Below, piece after piece: positions 44,253 to 56,128 of a stretch of 64,000 nt of DNA. Position numbers and translations under genes: made by a program. Within the stretch, counting starts at the first letter, position 1. Every line of letters starts with the position of its first letter. Under the pieces are notes generated by a model. It was given only the letters and a program-made list of their open reading frames with translations. It was not told the DNA's origin and did no database searches. This DNA comes from Zeus faber (taxonomy: Eukaryota > Chordata > Actinopteri > Zeiformes > Zeidae), in contig OY482855.1 of the NCBI GenBank assembly GCA_960531495.1, positions 6,918,830-6,982,829 of the forward strand. The letters are read 5' to 3'.

Positions 44253-45416
44253 ATGGAACACCCATACCAACCCGGACCTGGCCTTCGCCTTGTGCTGCAG
44301 CGAGCCCACTCTGGAGAGACACATCCTTGATAGATTCCCCCGATCACACCACCGACCGTCCATCATCCAGGCTCCCTCCCTGGTGCAGCCAGTACCAGGC
44401 AAGCCCGTCAGGAGATGGAACTTCAGGAAGGCCAACTGGCAGTCATACACAGTTGAGACAGAAAGAAGATCAGCGTGTCTCCCAGACCCAGATTCTGCCG
44501 ATGTGGATGCTGCGTATGCTGCCTACTGAGAAATCCTTCTAGGGGCAGCAAAGAAATCCATCCCATGAGGCTACAATAAGAGCTATATCCCTGGCTGGGA
44601 TGAAGAATGCAGCCAGCTCCTGCGAGACCACCAGCAGGCTAGCTCAAGGGAAGATGTAGTTGTGACTGCAACAGCACTATAAAAACTGGATGCGACCCCT
44701 AAGGCCAGATGGACTGAAGTTGTTGAGTCAATCGATTTCACCCACTCCAGCCGCAAGGCATGTCTGACCATCAACCAGCTGACTGGCAGAAAAGCATCAC
44801 CCCCCCCAAATGCCCGGTGACAGCAGATGGCATCGTGTCCCTGCTTCTCAAGAATGGCCATTTCCCTGAAGCCGACAAGAATTTCACCCTCCTGACATTG
44901 CGTGAGGTTTCTACCATGTCCCGGGCGACCAGTGCCGATGCCAGCTTATCAGGAGACTTTACCACAGCGGAACTCAGTGCGGCCATCAGCAAACTAAAGC
45001 AAGGCAAGGCCCCAGACCGTGATAACATCCACCTGGAATTTGTGATCCACCAGAGTGCGACAACATCTGCTTGGCTCTGCGCCTTCCTCTCGTCCTGCTT
45101 CCGGAGATCCAAGCTCCCCAAGACCTGCCGTCGTGCTTCAGCCATTGGCCTGCTTAAGCCAAACAAACCCTCGGAAGACCCCAAGTCCTACAGACCCATC
45201 TCGCTGCTCTGTGTCCCATTTAAGATTCTTGAGAAGGTGATCCACAGCCGCATTGAGCCAGTGGTGGACCCACAACTTCCCAGGGAACAAGCTGGTTTCC
45301 GCCAGGGCAGGTCAACGGTGGACCAGGTAACACTGCTCACGCAAGACATCTAGACAGCTTTCAGGCTAATGAGAAAGCTGGGCTGGTGCTACTGGACCTG
45401 ACAGCTGCATATGACA

Positions 45417-45470
45417 CCGTCTGGCACCGCGGACTCCATCTGAAGAGATGGAGTCCGCGGTGCCAGACGG
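45417..45470. repeat. Perfect 25-bp palindrome, 4-nt loop
   Basis: Arms at 45417-45441 and 45446-45470 (CCGTCTGGCACCGCGGACTC...) are exact reverse complements around GAAG. It lies where the LINE reverse-transcriptase core is deleted. Confidence 0.95.
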
Positions 45471-46129
45471 CACCGGATTTCTACACAAGCCCTGGTCTTC
45501 TCTGCAGCTGAATACTGTGCCCCAGCCTGGTTTAGGATCCCACATGTCAAAAAGGTTGACATTGTGATCAACAACTGTCTCCGGACAATAATCGGCTGAC
45601 TGAAGCCCACCCCTGTGACCTACCTGTCAGTCCTTTCAGGAATTGTCCCGGCCAGACTTCGACGAGAGGCTGCTACCATCAACCTTGCCAGGAAAGCCCA
45701 GACACACAGCTGACATATCCTGCATGACACAACCATTAAATCAGCGCCTCCACACAGACCCAAGTCCCGCCACACCTACAACAAGGTGGCACAACAGATG
45801 CTTCACTCCATCTAGGAGGACTTGTCGACTAGTGCATGGCTGGTGGCCATCACATATGCACGTATGCATTCAGGACCCGGGAGATGGTGTTGAAGGAGAA
45901 CATCTACCACGCCGGCAATGGACTCTGCTGAACTGCCTGCGAACCGGAGTCCGCTGCTTCAAGTCATCTTTGAAGAAATGGGGCTTGGCAGACAGCGCAG
46001 CATGTGAATGTGGCGAGCCAGAGCAGACTGCCGAACATATAATCACCACCTGTCCTCTGTTCAAACCACCGTCAGAGATGCAGAGGGCGTGGCTGCAAGA
46101 CACTGAGTTGAACATCTGAGGATGATGAA

Positions 46130-48110
46130 CTTAAAGGACTGCTTGGGTGGGGCATAAGTGAATTCGGTGTAGAAACTGTATTTGGCTTGTGAAGTATGTG
46201 TTGAGACAAGTAAGAAAATTGGAAGCCTATGATGCCGCTCTGTGTTCAACATTCAAGGTCTGCATGGATAGCTCTCCCACAGTTACTACTTCAAGATGCA
46301 GACAAGCCCCAAATCAGTGGGATAGGCAGAAAATATGTCAAAGTGGACCCCAAAATAGAAATCCGAACCAAAGAGGACCAAGAGGTCCACAAGGGTGTGT
46401 TGGGGCTGTCACCAACCAGGACACATCCGTAGACAGTGTCCTATCAATCTGTAGGATCAAGGACAAGAACAGGATCAGGGAGCTTAGCAACAGTCCCGGG
46501 GAGGGCCCCCAATGGCCCAGCGAACGCCTGCCCAGGACAGGGTTACGAAGGGTACCCAGAGAATCCAAAAGGGGAGGGTCAGCTAATAGCAGTAAGTGAG
46601 CAGGCTGATCAAGAACCTATGCTGCAGGTTCAGGTAAACAATAGAGGCACACCAATGATGATAGATACTGGAGCTACTTACACATGTGTAAGTCCAAATT
46701 ATGCCTCTCACCTCCCCATGTCTGGCAAATACACTAAAACAGTTGGATTCTCAGGACGAACGCAGCTAATACCTATGACAGCTCCAGTAACTCTTCAATA
46801 CACACGGCTGTATGACAAAAATACCCATACTAGTATCAGAAAATATGCCAGTGAATTTACTAGGAAGGGACGCATTATGTAAAATGGGTTTGCAAATAAT
46901 GTGCATCCCTCAAGGAGTGATTATAGAAAAAGCAGGCATATCTACTCAAATGCCAATGACGCAGCTGTATGCAGCAAATGTGTATTGGATAGGAGAAATT
47001 CAATGGTGAGTGGATCAAACCATGAATAAATGGGGAAAGTTTATTAAGGCACAACTCCCAAAAGCCAGAGGATCCAAACTAGGCTCACTGCACGCTGGAG
47101 AATGACCCAAACCAGGATCCAATATTAGAACAATTATGGCAAATTAGGCAGTAGGAAGGAAGGCCTTGATACAATAACAAAATGTGATAATCGGCCCGCA
47201 AGTGGCAGCAATAGAGGTTTAGGATCAACCACAAGCAGACACAATTCAGAAATCATATCACATGCCGAGATGGCACCATACTGATAAACAAGGGGTACAA
47301 ATCCAAAGACTTTAGGCTATATGATGAAAAAGGAAAAGGAGAAAGAACGGAAAGAAACAGATAATCCTCTCATACTCAGAATGCAACAATCTAATTAAAA
47401 TACTTTGTTTCACAGAAATGTCAGGGGAACTACAGGAAGCTGAGATAGCAGAAAAACAACAGATGCAGGAGATAGGAGAAAAAAGCAGACAGGAAGTGTT
47501 GAGGGAAGAAATGGAACAGGTAATGCCAGAATCTGGTCCAAACATGACACTGGTGTAGGATTGGTGAGACTGTATGGCAGTGCTACCGAAGTTAGCGATA
47601 GGAGGACATAATGATTCCCAGAAAAAATACAATACTGCCAACTAGAGGCAGAATACTTGAGTCAAACGATAGCCCATCAAACCAAATCAATAGCTCCTAG
47701 CCAGCTGGAAGGAATCAGCAAAAACCCACAACCACAGACAGTGAGACAAATGATGACATTTTTTAGGAATGACAGTGTTTAGCTCTGATTGATTCGAGAA
47801 CTATGTCCTAAAAACCGCCCCTCTCAGGGAACTAATGAAAATTGTAGATCACACAAACTTGCATGCTCAGTTATACATGGAATAGTGCCACTGAAGCAGC
47901 CTTTGAAAATATAAAACCGAAAATACAGGCAGCTAGCACGTTAGCAAGCCCAGATTACACCAAACCGTTTTTCTTCTATGTGGCCAATCGTTGCCTTTCT
48001 AATGCTTCAGCCGTTCTAATGCAGAAGAAAGCAGGCATATACGAAAAAATATGTGGCTAAAAGAGGTGCTAGGTGTGCTGATAATGGCCTATGGAGGGCC
48101 CATGATGGAC
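46130..48110 (+). mobile_element. Retrovirus-like remnant ERV-2 (gag end, protease, pol piece)
   Basis: A nucleocapsid zinc knuckle CWGCHQPGHIRRQC (Cx2Cx4Hx4C) is at 46398-46439. An aspartic protease follows in the 46436-46882 frame (MMIDTGATYT, D-T-G at 46663-46671), continuing after a frameshift as SENMPVNLLGRDALCKMGLQ. Much of pol is degraded. A piece at 47863-48056 resembles the RT/RNase H connection (EAAFENIKPKI, SPDYTKPFFFYV). No LTRs are identified. The protease region resembles that of ERV-3 at 60270-60410, so the two probably belong to one family. Confidence 0.75.
46436..46882 (+). pseudogene. ERV-2 protease
   Basis: 148-residue open frame whose second half is a retroviral aspartic protease: IDTGAT active site, then GFSGRTQLIPM and PVTLQY. 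The end of the protease (PVNLLGRDAL) continues in another frame at about 46830-46880, so a frameshift breaks it. Confidence 0.75.
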
Positions 48111-48179
48111 TAATATTAACACCGACAGCCTGTGGCAGACTCAGAGGCATGGTCAGGCAGCCTCTGGGAGGCTAGGGGA

Positions 48180-50565
48180 AGTCAGTGGTGACGCTGGGTC
48201 ACTTTCCCGCAACAACCCTTTTTTCTTTCCACCCCCTTCCCAGCCTAGTACCAAGGTGGGCCCACAGATGGCTCCTCAGACGCTCGGGCAGGGGTGCTGG
48301 CGCTGCGGGTGGCTCGGCCATTGCTGCCCCTTGATGGAGGTCGGACAGATTGTCTGAGTTGCCAGCACGCCAGATCCCTCCCCCGTTCAGGAAGGGGCCT
48401 ACTTCGTACCGGTAAGGTTGCAAGGGGGTAGACACCGTGCTTTGCTGGACTCCGGCTGCATGCAGACCATAATCCGACAAGGCCTGGTTCAACCTGAGGC
48501 TTTGGTGGAGGCAACACGGCTGGAGATTAGGTGTGTGCATGTGTCGAAGTGCTGCGCGGCTGTAGAGATACGGCAGAGGTGGCCGAGGGGGTTAAGGATG
48601 GAGAGCCTCCCCAAGGGGCTTACCTGGCCCCGGTGTGCTTTCCTGAAGGGGACTTTCCCCTCAAACAGTTTCGAGATGACACTCCGTGCATCGCGTTCGA
48701 ACGGGAAGGGAGTATTGATGGGGTGGCAGTGTGCCCAGGCGTCAAACTCGCGCATCCGTACCTTTCAATGATTAGGGACAGATTATATCGGGTGAGCCAC
48801 GACACCCAGTCAGGAGAGGAGCTCACCTGGTTGTTGGTACTGAAAAGCTGCCAGTAAATGCTTTTCAAGGTGGCTCACAGCAACCCACCTCAGTTATCTC
48901 GGACAGGAAAATAGCTGCAGAGAATAATGGCAAGCTTTTACTGGCTGGGCATCTGGGCTGACGTGCGCAAGTGGTGCGCTGCCTGTCCAGAGTCTCAGCT
49001 GGTTAACCCACCGGCCACGTCAAAAGCACCATTGAGCCCCCTCCCCTTGGTGGAGGTCCTGTTCGAATGACTGGACATGGATCACATCGGGCCGTTAGAC
49101 CACAGTGCACGTGGCTATCGCTTTGTGTAAGTCATGGTGGACCACGCAACCCGATATCCGGAAACAGTGTTGTTGCGCAATATTTGTTGCACAAGGGCTG
49201 TTCCAGGTCATCTCCCAGGTTGGGATTCCAAATAAAATCCTGACCGTCCAAGGCAGATCCTCTATGTCACATACACTTTATGAGCTTCATGAGCTATTGG
49301 GCGTCCGCTCAATCCGGACCAGCGTGTACCACCCCTAGACCGACGGTCTGGTGGAGCGGTTCAATAAAACGCTAAGGAACATGGTTAGTAAGTTTGTAGA
49401 TGAGGATGGCTGTAATTAGGATAAATGGATGAAAAAAAAAACACGCTCCCGCCCGTACCGGCTGCCCGAGCACAGATGCAAAATTGTGTAGGCAGAATTG
49501 AAGGCCATGCTGGAAATGGGGGTAATAGAGGAGTCGACTAGTGACTGGTGTAGCTCCATCGTGCTAGCTAACAAGCCCGATGGGACAGTCCAGTTTTGTG
49601 TAGACTACCAGAAGGTGAACGAGGTGTCAACATTTGACACATACCCAATGCTCGACGAGCTACTTGAACGGTTGACCTGGTGAGCCAGGCACGACTCAAT
49701 ATTTTACGACACTGGATCTAACCAAGGGCTACTGGCTGATTCCCTTGTCTCCAGAGTCCAGGGAAAAATTGGCTTTCTCCACTCCGCAGGGGTTGTACCA
49801 ATTTGTTACACTTCGGTTTGGGTTGTTGAGGGCCCCAGCCACTTTTCGGAGACTCTAGGACCGGGTTCTGCGCCCGCACAGGGCATACGCTGCCGCCTAC
49901 TTAGACGATGTAATCATTCATAGCGATAGCTGGGGGCGACACATGCAGCAGATGGGGGCAGTACTCGAGTCCCTGAGCCAGGCCGGGCTTACCACCAACC
50001 CTAAGAAGTGTGCGGTTGGGCGGAAGGAGGTACGGTATCTGGGGTACCACTTGGGTGGGGGGCTGGTGTGGCGTCAAGCAGATAAGACCGCGGGGATTGC
50101 GGCCAGCATGAGACCCAAGTCGAAAAAGGAGGTAAATAGGTTATTGAGGTTGGTCGGTTACTACAGGAGATTCATCACGGACTTCTCGGAGTTCACCACC
50201 CCTCTAACCGATTTAACTCGAAAGAGTGCGTCAGAACCGGTCCAGTTGATGAAGAGGTGTCAGCAAACATTTAAGAGGATTCGGATGGCCCTCTGTGGAG
50301 TGCCAGTATTGCATACACCTGACTTTACTCTCCCTTTTTGTCTCCAGACTGATGTGTTGGACAGAGGGCTGGGGGCAGTGTTGTCCCAGCAGGAGGAGGG
50401 GGTTTACCACCTGGTCCTTTACATAAGCAGGACACCAAATAGGGAGACTAAATATAGCATAGTGGAGAAGGAGTGCCTAGCCCTTCAACAAGCCCTTCAG
50501 CCCCCTAGGCCCTTCAACACTGCTAAACACTGTGCCACACGTCCTTGGGGAGAACCTGGGTAGTG
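48180..50565 (+). mobile_element. Gmr1-like Ty3/gypsy element (integrase before RT)
   Basis: Domains in order: a gag zinc-knuckle remnant (CWRCGWLGHCC, about 48292); protease (RALLDSGCMQTII, D at 48448-48450); integrase (FYWLGIWADVRKWCAACPES, DHIGPLDHSARGYRF, SIRTSVYHP, DGLVERFNKTL; 48900-49420); reverse transcriptase (PYRLPEHR, GVIEESTSDWCSSIVLANKP, YLDDV at 49898-49912; about 49440-50250); and RNase H (PFCLQTDVLDRGLGAVLSQQ, YSIVEKECLAL; 50290-50500). Ordinary Ty3/gypsy elements place integrase last. IN before RT is the known Gmr1 arrangement of deuterostomes. Stops and frameshifts disable it, and the LTRs are not found intact. Confidence 0.85.
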
Positions 50566-50649
50566 AACGCGATACATAGCCCGACTAGGAATCCTTATCA
50601 ACAATAAGCATGGTTGCGCATGGTTTTGACCATTGCGCATGGGGGGAAG

Positions 50650-50953
50650 TGATGAGGATTGTGGTGGGAAAAAACCACAGAGGAGAAGAGGTTCTTTAAT
50701 TTAAGATCCTTTATTATAAAAGGATCTGAGTTTGTCTCTACAGAGGATAAGACAGGCTTAATACACAGATACATACCCTTTTATAGTATCTAGTCATGGA
50801 GTGTGTCCTTAGCAGAATATTCATCTGATTATGTAGTACTGTCTACCTGACTGCCTTATCTCTTGGGAATGGCATTGAGTGAGAAAGCTACACTCAAACC
50901 ACTATTTCAATAGCCAATGTGTTACGCACGCACATCCTTCAACCTTCCACTAC
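50650..50953 (-). repeat. LTR, minus strand, with adjacent polypurine tract
   Basis: In minus sense it starts TGTAGTGG directly after a purine tract GGTGGGGGGGGGATTA. It contains TATAAAAGGG and later AATAAAGG, and ends CCTCATCA at 50650. This is the U3-R-U5 layout of an LTR. The element to which it belongs continues, if at all, to about 51260. Confidence 0.7.
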
Positions 50954-51270
50954 ATAATCCCCCCCCCCACCTTTTGGGGCTAACAAGCCAAACATTAATT
51001 TCCTGCAAGGCAATTGAGTACATATCTCCTGTGAAGCGAGTCTTCAGGAGATATACAGTATATCCACTACAGTATGATTAAAAATCAAGGATATTGGTCT
51101 CCATACCTTCAAACGATGATAGATGCCCGCTAAGCTGAGTGTGAAATTTGTGCCCAAAATAATGTTGTAATCCTGAGTGTGAATGGCCGCTCGGAACTGA
51201 TACTGAGTTATCCTGCAAGGCTTCTCACGGAGGTCTTCATGAAGGAAAAACACCTGATCGGTTAAGGAGC
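50954..51270 (-). other. Possible retroelement 3' internal sequence
   Basis: Upstream (minus sense) of the LTR. A 69-residue open frame at 51044-51253 is unrecognised. A run AGGAGATATGTACTCAATTG and a following GCTTGTTAGCCCC are echoed on the plus strand at about 51680-51790. Confidence 0.4.
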
Positions 51271-51679
51271 AAACATTCTTGAATCACAGCTGTCTGATAT
51301 TTTCAGGATCCAATCGGGTGACAGGAGATAAACATACATATGTATCTGTGCATATACGCATGAATGTTTACAGCACAGTTGTGGACGTACGGCTGCTAAT
51401 GACAGGACCACCACAAAAGAAGACATGTATTAAAAGTGTTCCAATTTGAATTTGTATCTCAACTGTATTCTACTTTTACCTAACACCTGCTATATAAAGG
51501 TATATATTTGGTAATCTTTTTCTGTTTATACCACAGAGAAGATGGTTTTGTATATTTTTTATCCATGAATATCATTGAGTATAAACAGTTTTTCTGTTTA
51601 TCAAATATAACTGTGCATGACAATGTTTTTGTACTATTTCCAACGCATGTAGGTAAGAGGCCCCTGGAAGATTCCTTCA

Positions 51680-51870
51680 GGAGATATACACTTAATTGCT
51701 TAGCATGTGTTTTATGTGTTTTTGTGTGTGTTTTATGTGTTTTTATGTATTTTTGTGTGTGGGGCTAAGTGAGCCCTAAAGGGGGGATATATGGTATAAT
51801 TTTAAGCTTATATTTAAGGAAAATCAATGGATGAGTAAACATATTTTTGCATTGAGTGTGCCACAATTAG
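51680..51870 (+). repeat. Truncated LTR-element end in opposite orientation
   Basis: Plus-strand AGGAGATATACACTTAATTG..., GGGGCTAAGTGAGCCC and the purine tract AAAGGGGGGATA match the minus-strand sequence before the LTR at 50650-50953. The LTR itself seems cut short by the LINE beginning at about 51900. Confidence 0.45.
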
Positions 51871-51899
51871 AAGCAGAGGTGGACGGCAGTCAGGAAAGG

Positions 51900-53806
51900 G
51901 CCCTCCTAGAAGGGGCCCTAACTCACCTCTCTCCTCTGGCACTGTACCTTTGGCTTTTAAGACAGCCATGATTAGACCCTTACTTAAAAACCCCAGCCTC
52001 GACCCTGAGAGTCTTACCAACAATAGGCCAGTATCAAATCTTCCATTCATCTCCAAAATTTTTCAAAAAATTGTAGCACAACAGATTACTGATCACATGT
52101 CCTCCAGTGGTCTATTTGAATTATTTCAGTCTGTAATCAGAGCGCTCAACTTCACTGAGACAGCCCTCACAAAAGTGGTTACTGATCTTTTATTAGCAAT
52201 GGACACAGACAACTCATCAGCAGTACTATAACTCAACCTCAGCACTGCCTTTGACAATGTTGATCATAACCGCCTGCTAGATCGCCTTGACACATTTATT
52301 GGCATTAGAGGTTTGGCACTTTCCTGGTTTAGATCTTATCTTTCAGAGAGGACACACCTTGTAATTCATGGCAATGTGACCTCTGAGTATTATAGTGTGA
52401 CTTGTGGGGTCCCGCAGGGATCAGTACTGTGTCCTTTACTGTTTAGCATCTTTATGTTACCTCTTGGAGATAGCATACGCAAATATGGAATTAGCTTCCA
52501 CTGCTTTGCTGATGACACCCAACTATACATGCCCTTAGAACTAACTAACCCGTGCAATTATCAGACCCTAGAGGCATGTCTGGCTGAAATTAAACAGTGG
52601 ATGTCCTGTAATTTCTTACTTCTCAACTCTGAGAAAACTGAGATGCTGGTTATTGGTCCTGCTAGGCACAGGTACCTACTTAAGGATACCACTTTGAACT
52701 TTAATAGCTGTATTATTAGCCAAAGTAGCTCAGCACAAGATTTTGGAGTTTCCTTTCTTTCCTTTCAACTGCATATTAAGAACATTACCAGAACTGCATT
52801 CTTTCATCTTCGGAATATTGCTAGGATACAGTCCATTCTATCCATGAGTGATGCGGAGACAATAGTCCATGCATTTGTAACATCCCGCCTAGATTACTGT
52901 AATGTGTTGCTCTCTGGCCTTCCCATGTCTAGAATTAAAAGCCTTCAGTTAGTATAAAACACTGTGGCTAGAATCTTGACAAGGACTAGAAAGTTTGATC
53001 ATATTACCCCTATACTGGCCACCTCGCACTGGCTCTGGCTTTACCTCAGATGTGACTTTAAAGTTTTGCTACTTACCTATAAAATACTACATGGCCTAGC
53101 ACCTTATTATCTCACAGACTTAGTTGTACCTTATGTACCATCTCAAGCCTTACGCTAACAACATGCTGAACTTTTAGCGATTCCAAGAATTAAAAAGAAG
53201 TCTGCAGACTCCAGAGCATTCTCACCCCGGGCCCCAGTACTCTGGAATGCCCTACCTGCGGAAATCAGTCCTGCTACTTATGTTTGAATTATTAAAAAAT
53301 ACTTAAAACTAATTTTTCCAGTCTTGCATTTGATTAACCACACCTGTCCTGTTAGCTTGCCTCTCAACCTGCCTTCATCCTTTGGCACCGGGAACATGAC
53401 GTCTGGATATTAACCCACTGTGTTATACCCCCCTCTTTTTGCTCAGAGAGGGGGGGTCAGGCTGCTGCAAGCTACCTGGATTGGGCCTGATGAGGACCAC
53501 ATCCGTGGAGGTGTCTACCTGCGGCGCGCTGCACCAGCAAATAGACTCTCATACTGTTAAGCTTTGACATTACATTGTATAGAAGTACAATATCTTATGA
53601 TTTGTCACTTTATATTATCAATGTTGCTCACTCTGCATCCATTGCAGCCTGGTCATCCTGGAAGGGGGATTCCTCCTTCTGTGGCTCATTGTCAAGGTTT
53701 CTTCCTTTTTTCCCCCCTAAGGTTTTCGGGGAGTTTTGTCTTGTTTGTGTAGCCCTTTGAGACTGTATTGTGATTAAGGGTGATACAAATAAACTTGACT
53801 TAACTG
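51900..53806 (+). mobile_element. L2-type LINE, 5'-truncated, RT nearly whole
   Basis: The coding part (about 51936-53290) has RT fingers (SLDPESLTNNRPVSNLPFIS), SWFRSYLSERTHLV, GVPQGSVLCPLLF, the catalytic FADDTQLY (GCTGATGAC at 52508-52516), KTEMLVIGP, SRLDYCNVLLSGLP and SRAFSPRAPVLWNALP. In-frame stops at about 52228-52231, 52955 and 53156 break it, and the endonuclease is missing. The 3' end TGATTAAGGGTGATACAAAT AAACTTGACTT is the typical fish L2 tail. Confidence 0.9.
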
Positions 53807-53834
53807 TCTGTCCACCAGTCCTGCTCGGTGTTGA

Positions 53835-54300
53835 TGTAAAATTATGCATTTTTTCCTTACAGTGATGGGTCATCATGCTTACCCCCCATTTCTTTTGACT
53901 TTCCATGTAACCATATAGGGTCATTTTATTTAGTCTTATAGTCGGTGCTGTGGCTTATGTGCTGGTGCACACAATGTCAGAAGATAATGATCTTTGTTGA
54001 AACATCAAACTTGTGTCACAAAGCGATGTTCAGCTTTTACGCTATCTGCGGAAACTACACTTATTGTGATGTCTGCCAGTTAAGGTCGCCGGAGACATTT
54101 AGCAGACGCTTTTATCCAAAGCAACTTACAATTATTCAAACACCGATGGACGCAGCCATCAGGAGCAATTAGAGGTTAAGTGTCTTGCTCAAAGACACTA
54201 CAGCATGCTAGCAGGAGGAGCCTGGGATCGAACCAGCGACCACTAGATTACTAGACAACCAGCTCTACCCGTACAAGACAATGTAAGCCAGCCCCAGAGG
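53835..54300 (+). repeat. LTR copy split by a repeat insertion
   Basis: Matches 60893-61170: TGTAAAAT start, then 'gtgatgggtca', CATGTAACCATATAGGGTCA and 'tcaaacttgtgtcacaaagc'. At about 54098 it is interrupted by a Rex1-like 3'-end sequence and resumes near 54281 with GTAAGCCAGCCCCAGAG. About 25 bp before the LTR also match the internal sequence before the other copy. Confidence 0.75.
54098..54280. repeat. Rex1-type LINE 3' end inserted in an LTR
   Basis: Begins TTTAGCAGACGCTTTTATCC AAAGC, shared with 62640 and 63400, and continues with GTGTCTTGCTCAAAGACAC and a GGGATCGAACC word, as in fish Rex1-family 3' UTRs. Confidence 0.7.
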
Positions 54301-54419
54301 TCATCTTTGCAATGCCCCCGGAGATTATGCACAATAGTTTCTAAACTGAACATAATAGCTAACCTCATTTCTACCTAGCTAACTGACTGAAACAAATCGA
54401 TTCCTAAAATGTAATGCAG

Positions 54420-55200
54420 TTAGCGAATAGAATAATATAAATTAAAAAAAATGAAAATAAAATAAGACTCAAAAAGATTATACAGAGTGGGGGTACAAAA
54501 TAGAAGTAAAGGGAATAGAGTTATGTATATAAGATAGTCTATTTTATATACAGATATGTGCAGTAAAGTGCATATGAATAAAGTGTGTATGGATATATAC
54601 AGTACAGTATACAACAGTATGACACAGCAATACAGTAGCACCGAACAGAACAGCAATACAGCGCAGTATGCAGTAACCCAGAACAGTGATACAGTAACTT
54701 GCAGTACAGTATGCTATATTCAGTTCAGTAAGGCAGTAGGGCTTTGTGAGTGTCTCAGTGAGGACCCCTGGTGAGTTTAGCATTGACAGTCTCAGTCTCT
54801 CTGTCCTCACTGTGTGGCTGCGGAGGTGCTTGCCTAACCGCAGCAGCTGGAACAGTCCGTTGTTGGGGTGATGAGGATCGTTTATGATCCTGCGGGCTCT
54901 GCTACTACACCTCCTGGGGTATAAGTCCTGCAGAGAGGGGAGGGTAGTTCCAGGGGTACGTGGGGCTGAACGTACCCCCCTCTGCAGGGCCCGCCTGTCC
55001 TGAGCAGTACAGTTTTCGAAACCAGGCGGTGATGTTGCCTGTCAGGATGCTCTCCACTACTCCAGGATCCTCACAAGACCCGGAATTTCTTCAGCTGTGC
55101 AGTACCGGGGAGACCACTTTGTTAGTGGATCTGTTCGGCCGGTACAGGAACTGCAGCGGGTCCAAGGTGCGGGGGAGGGAGGCGCAGATGTAATCTTTAA
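54420..55200 (-). mobile_element. LINE remnant B (CR1/L2-like)
   Basis: Minus-strand translation at about 55190-55090 has a reverse-transcriptase block (DYICASLPRTLDPLQFLYRP NRST), joined after a deletion to C-terminal sequence (VVESILTGNITAWFR at about 55065-55020; then RAL, PHHPNNGLFQLLR-like frames to 54830). The rest to 54420 is AT-rich 3' UTR. Defective. Confidence 0.65.
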
Positions 55201-55465
55201 TTAGCCTCTCGATGCACTTCAGAATTAGAATCAGAATCAGAATCAGAAATACTTTAATAATCCCTGGGGGAAATTACTTTTGTTACAACTCCAATCTACA
55301 TACAACATATTAACATACAACATATAATAATTATTAGGAAACATATTTATATATAAATATATATATAAACATATCTATATTCACATGGTAAAGTGTAAAA
55401 TGTACAGTTAAAAATGTGCAAGAAGAAGAAAGTGCAGAAGTGGATATCCGTGTTTTGAAGTCAGA

Positions 55466-56128
55466 TTACAGAGAGGGGGTGTCTGACTCTCTGAGGGAGG
55501 CGTTGTCGAGATTGATGACCACAGGCAGGAATGATTTCCTGTGGCGCACTGTGGTGCATCTGGGTAAGAGGAGTCTTCTGCTGAAGGTGCTCCTCTGCTT
55601 GGCCAGTGTGTCGTAAAGAGGGTGTGAGACAAGAGGGTGTGAGACATTATCCAAGATGGACTGAAGCCTGGACAGCATCCTCCTCTCTGCCACGATCATC
55701 AGGGTGTCCAGCTCCTCTCCTACGACATCACCGGCCCTCCTGATTAGTTTGTTTAGTCTGTTGTTGTCTGCGACCGTCAGCCCACTGCCCCAGCATGTGA
55801 CAGCGAAGAAGATCGTACTGGCCACAAGAGACTCATAGAACATCCTCAGCATCGTCCGGCAGATATTAAAGGACCTCAGCCTCTGTAGGAAATAGAGTCG
55901 GCTTTGGCCCTTTTTGTAGACTGCCTCTGTGTTTCTGGTCCAGTCCAACTTGTTATTGAAGTACACCCCCAGGTACTTGTACTCCTCCACAGTGTCCACA
56001 GGGACCCCCTGGATGGAAACAGGGGTCACGAATGTTTTTGCCCTCCTCAGATCCACTATGAGCTCCTTTGTCTTAGTCACATTGAGCTGCAGATGGTTCA
56101 GTTCACTCCAGGTGACAAAGTTGCCCAC
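55466..56128 (-). pseudogene. LINE A: RT C-terminal frame
   Basis: 220-residue open frame covering the post-catalytic RT and C-terminal region of the LINE. Its start is a junction left by deletion, not a true N-terminus. Confidence 0.8.

Larger units (their letters stand above)
43540..46115 (+). mobile_element. Non-LTR retrotransposon remnant (EN, RT, C-terminus)
   Basis: An APE-type endonuclease (IPVLQLNVEGLTAAKLEVIC, VLLQETHC; about 43670-44350) is followed by reverse-transcriptase fingers (LKQGKAPDRDNIHLEF, YRPISLLCVPFKILEKVI, REQAGFRQGRSTVDQ; 44960-45353) and the start of the palm near TAAYDT (45400). The catalytic core is missing. After a perfect palindrome the sequence resumes in the C-terminal part, ending with a Cys-rich CECGEPEQTAEHIITTCPLF (about 46000-46065). 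A jockey/I/RTE-like superclade is likely, not resolved. Multiple stops and frameshifts. Confidence 0.8.
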
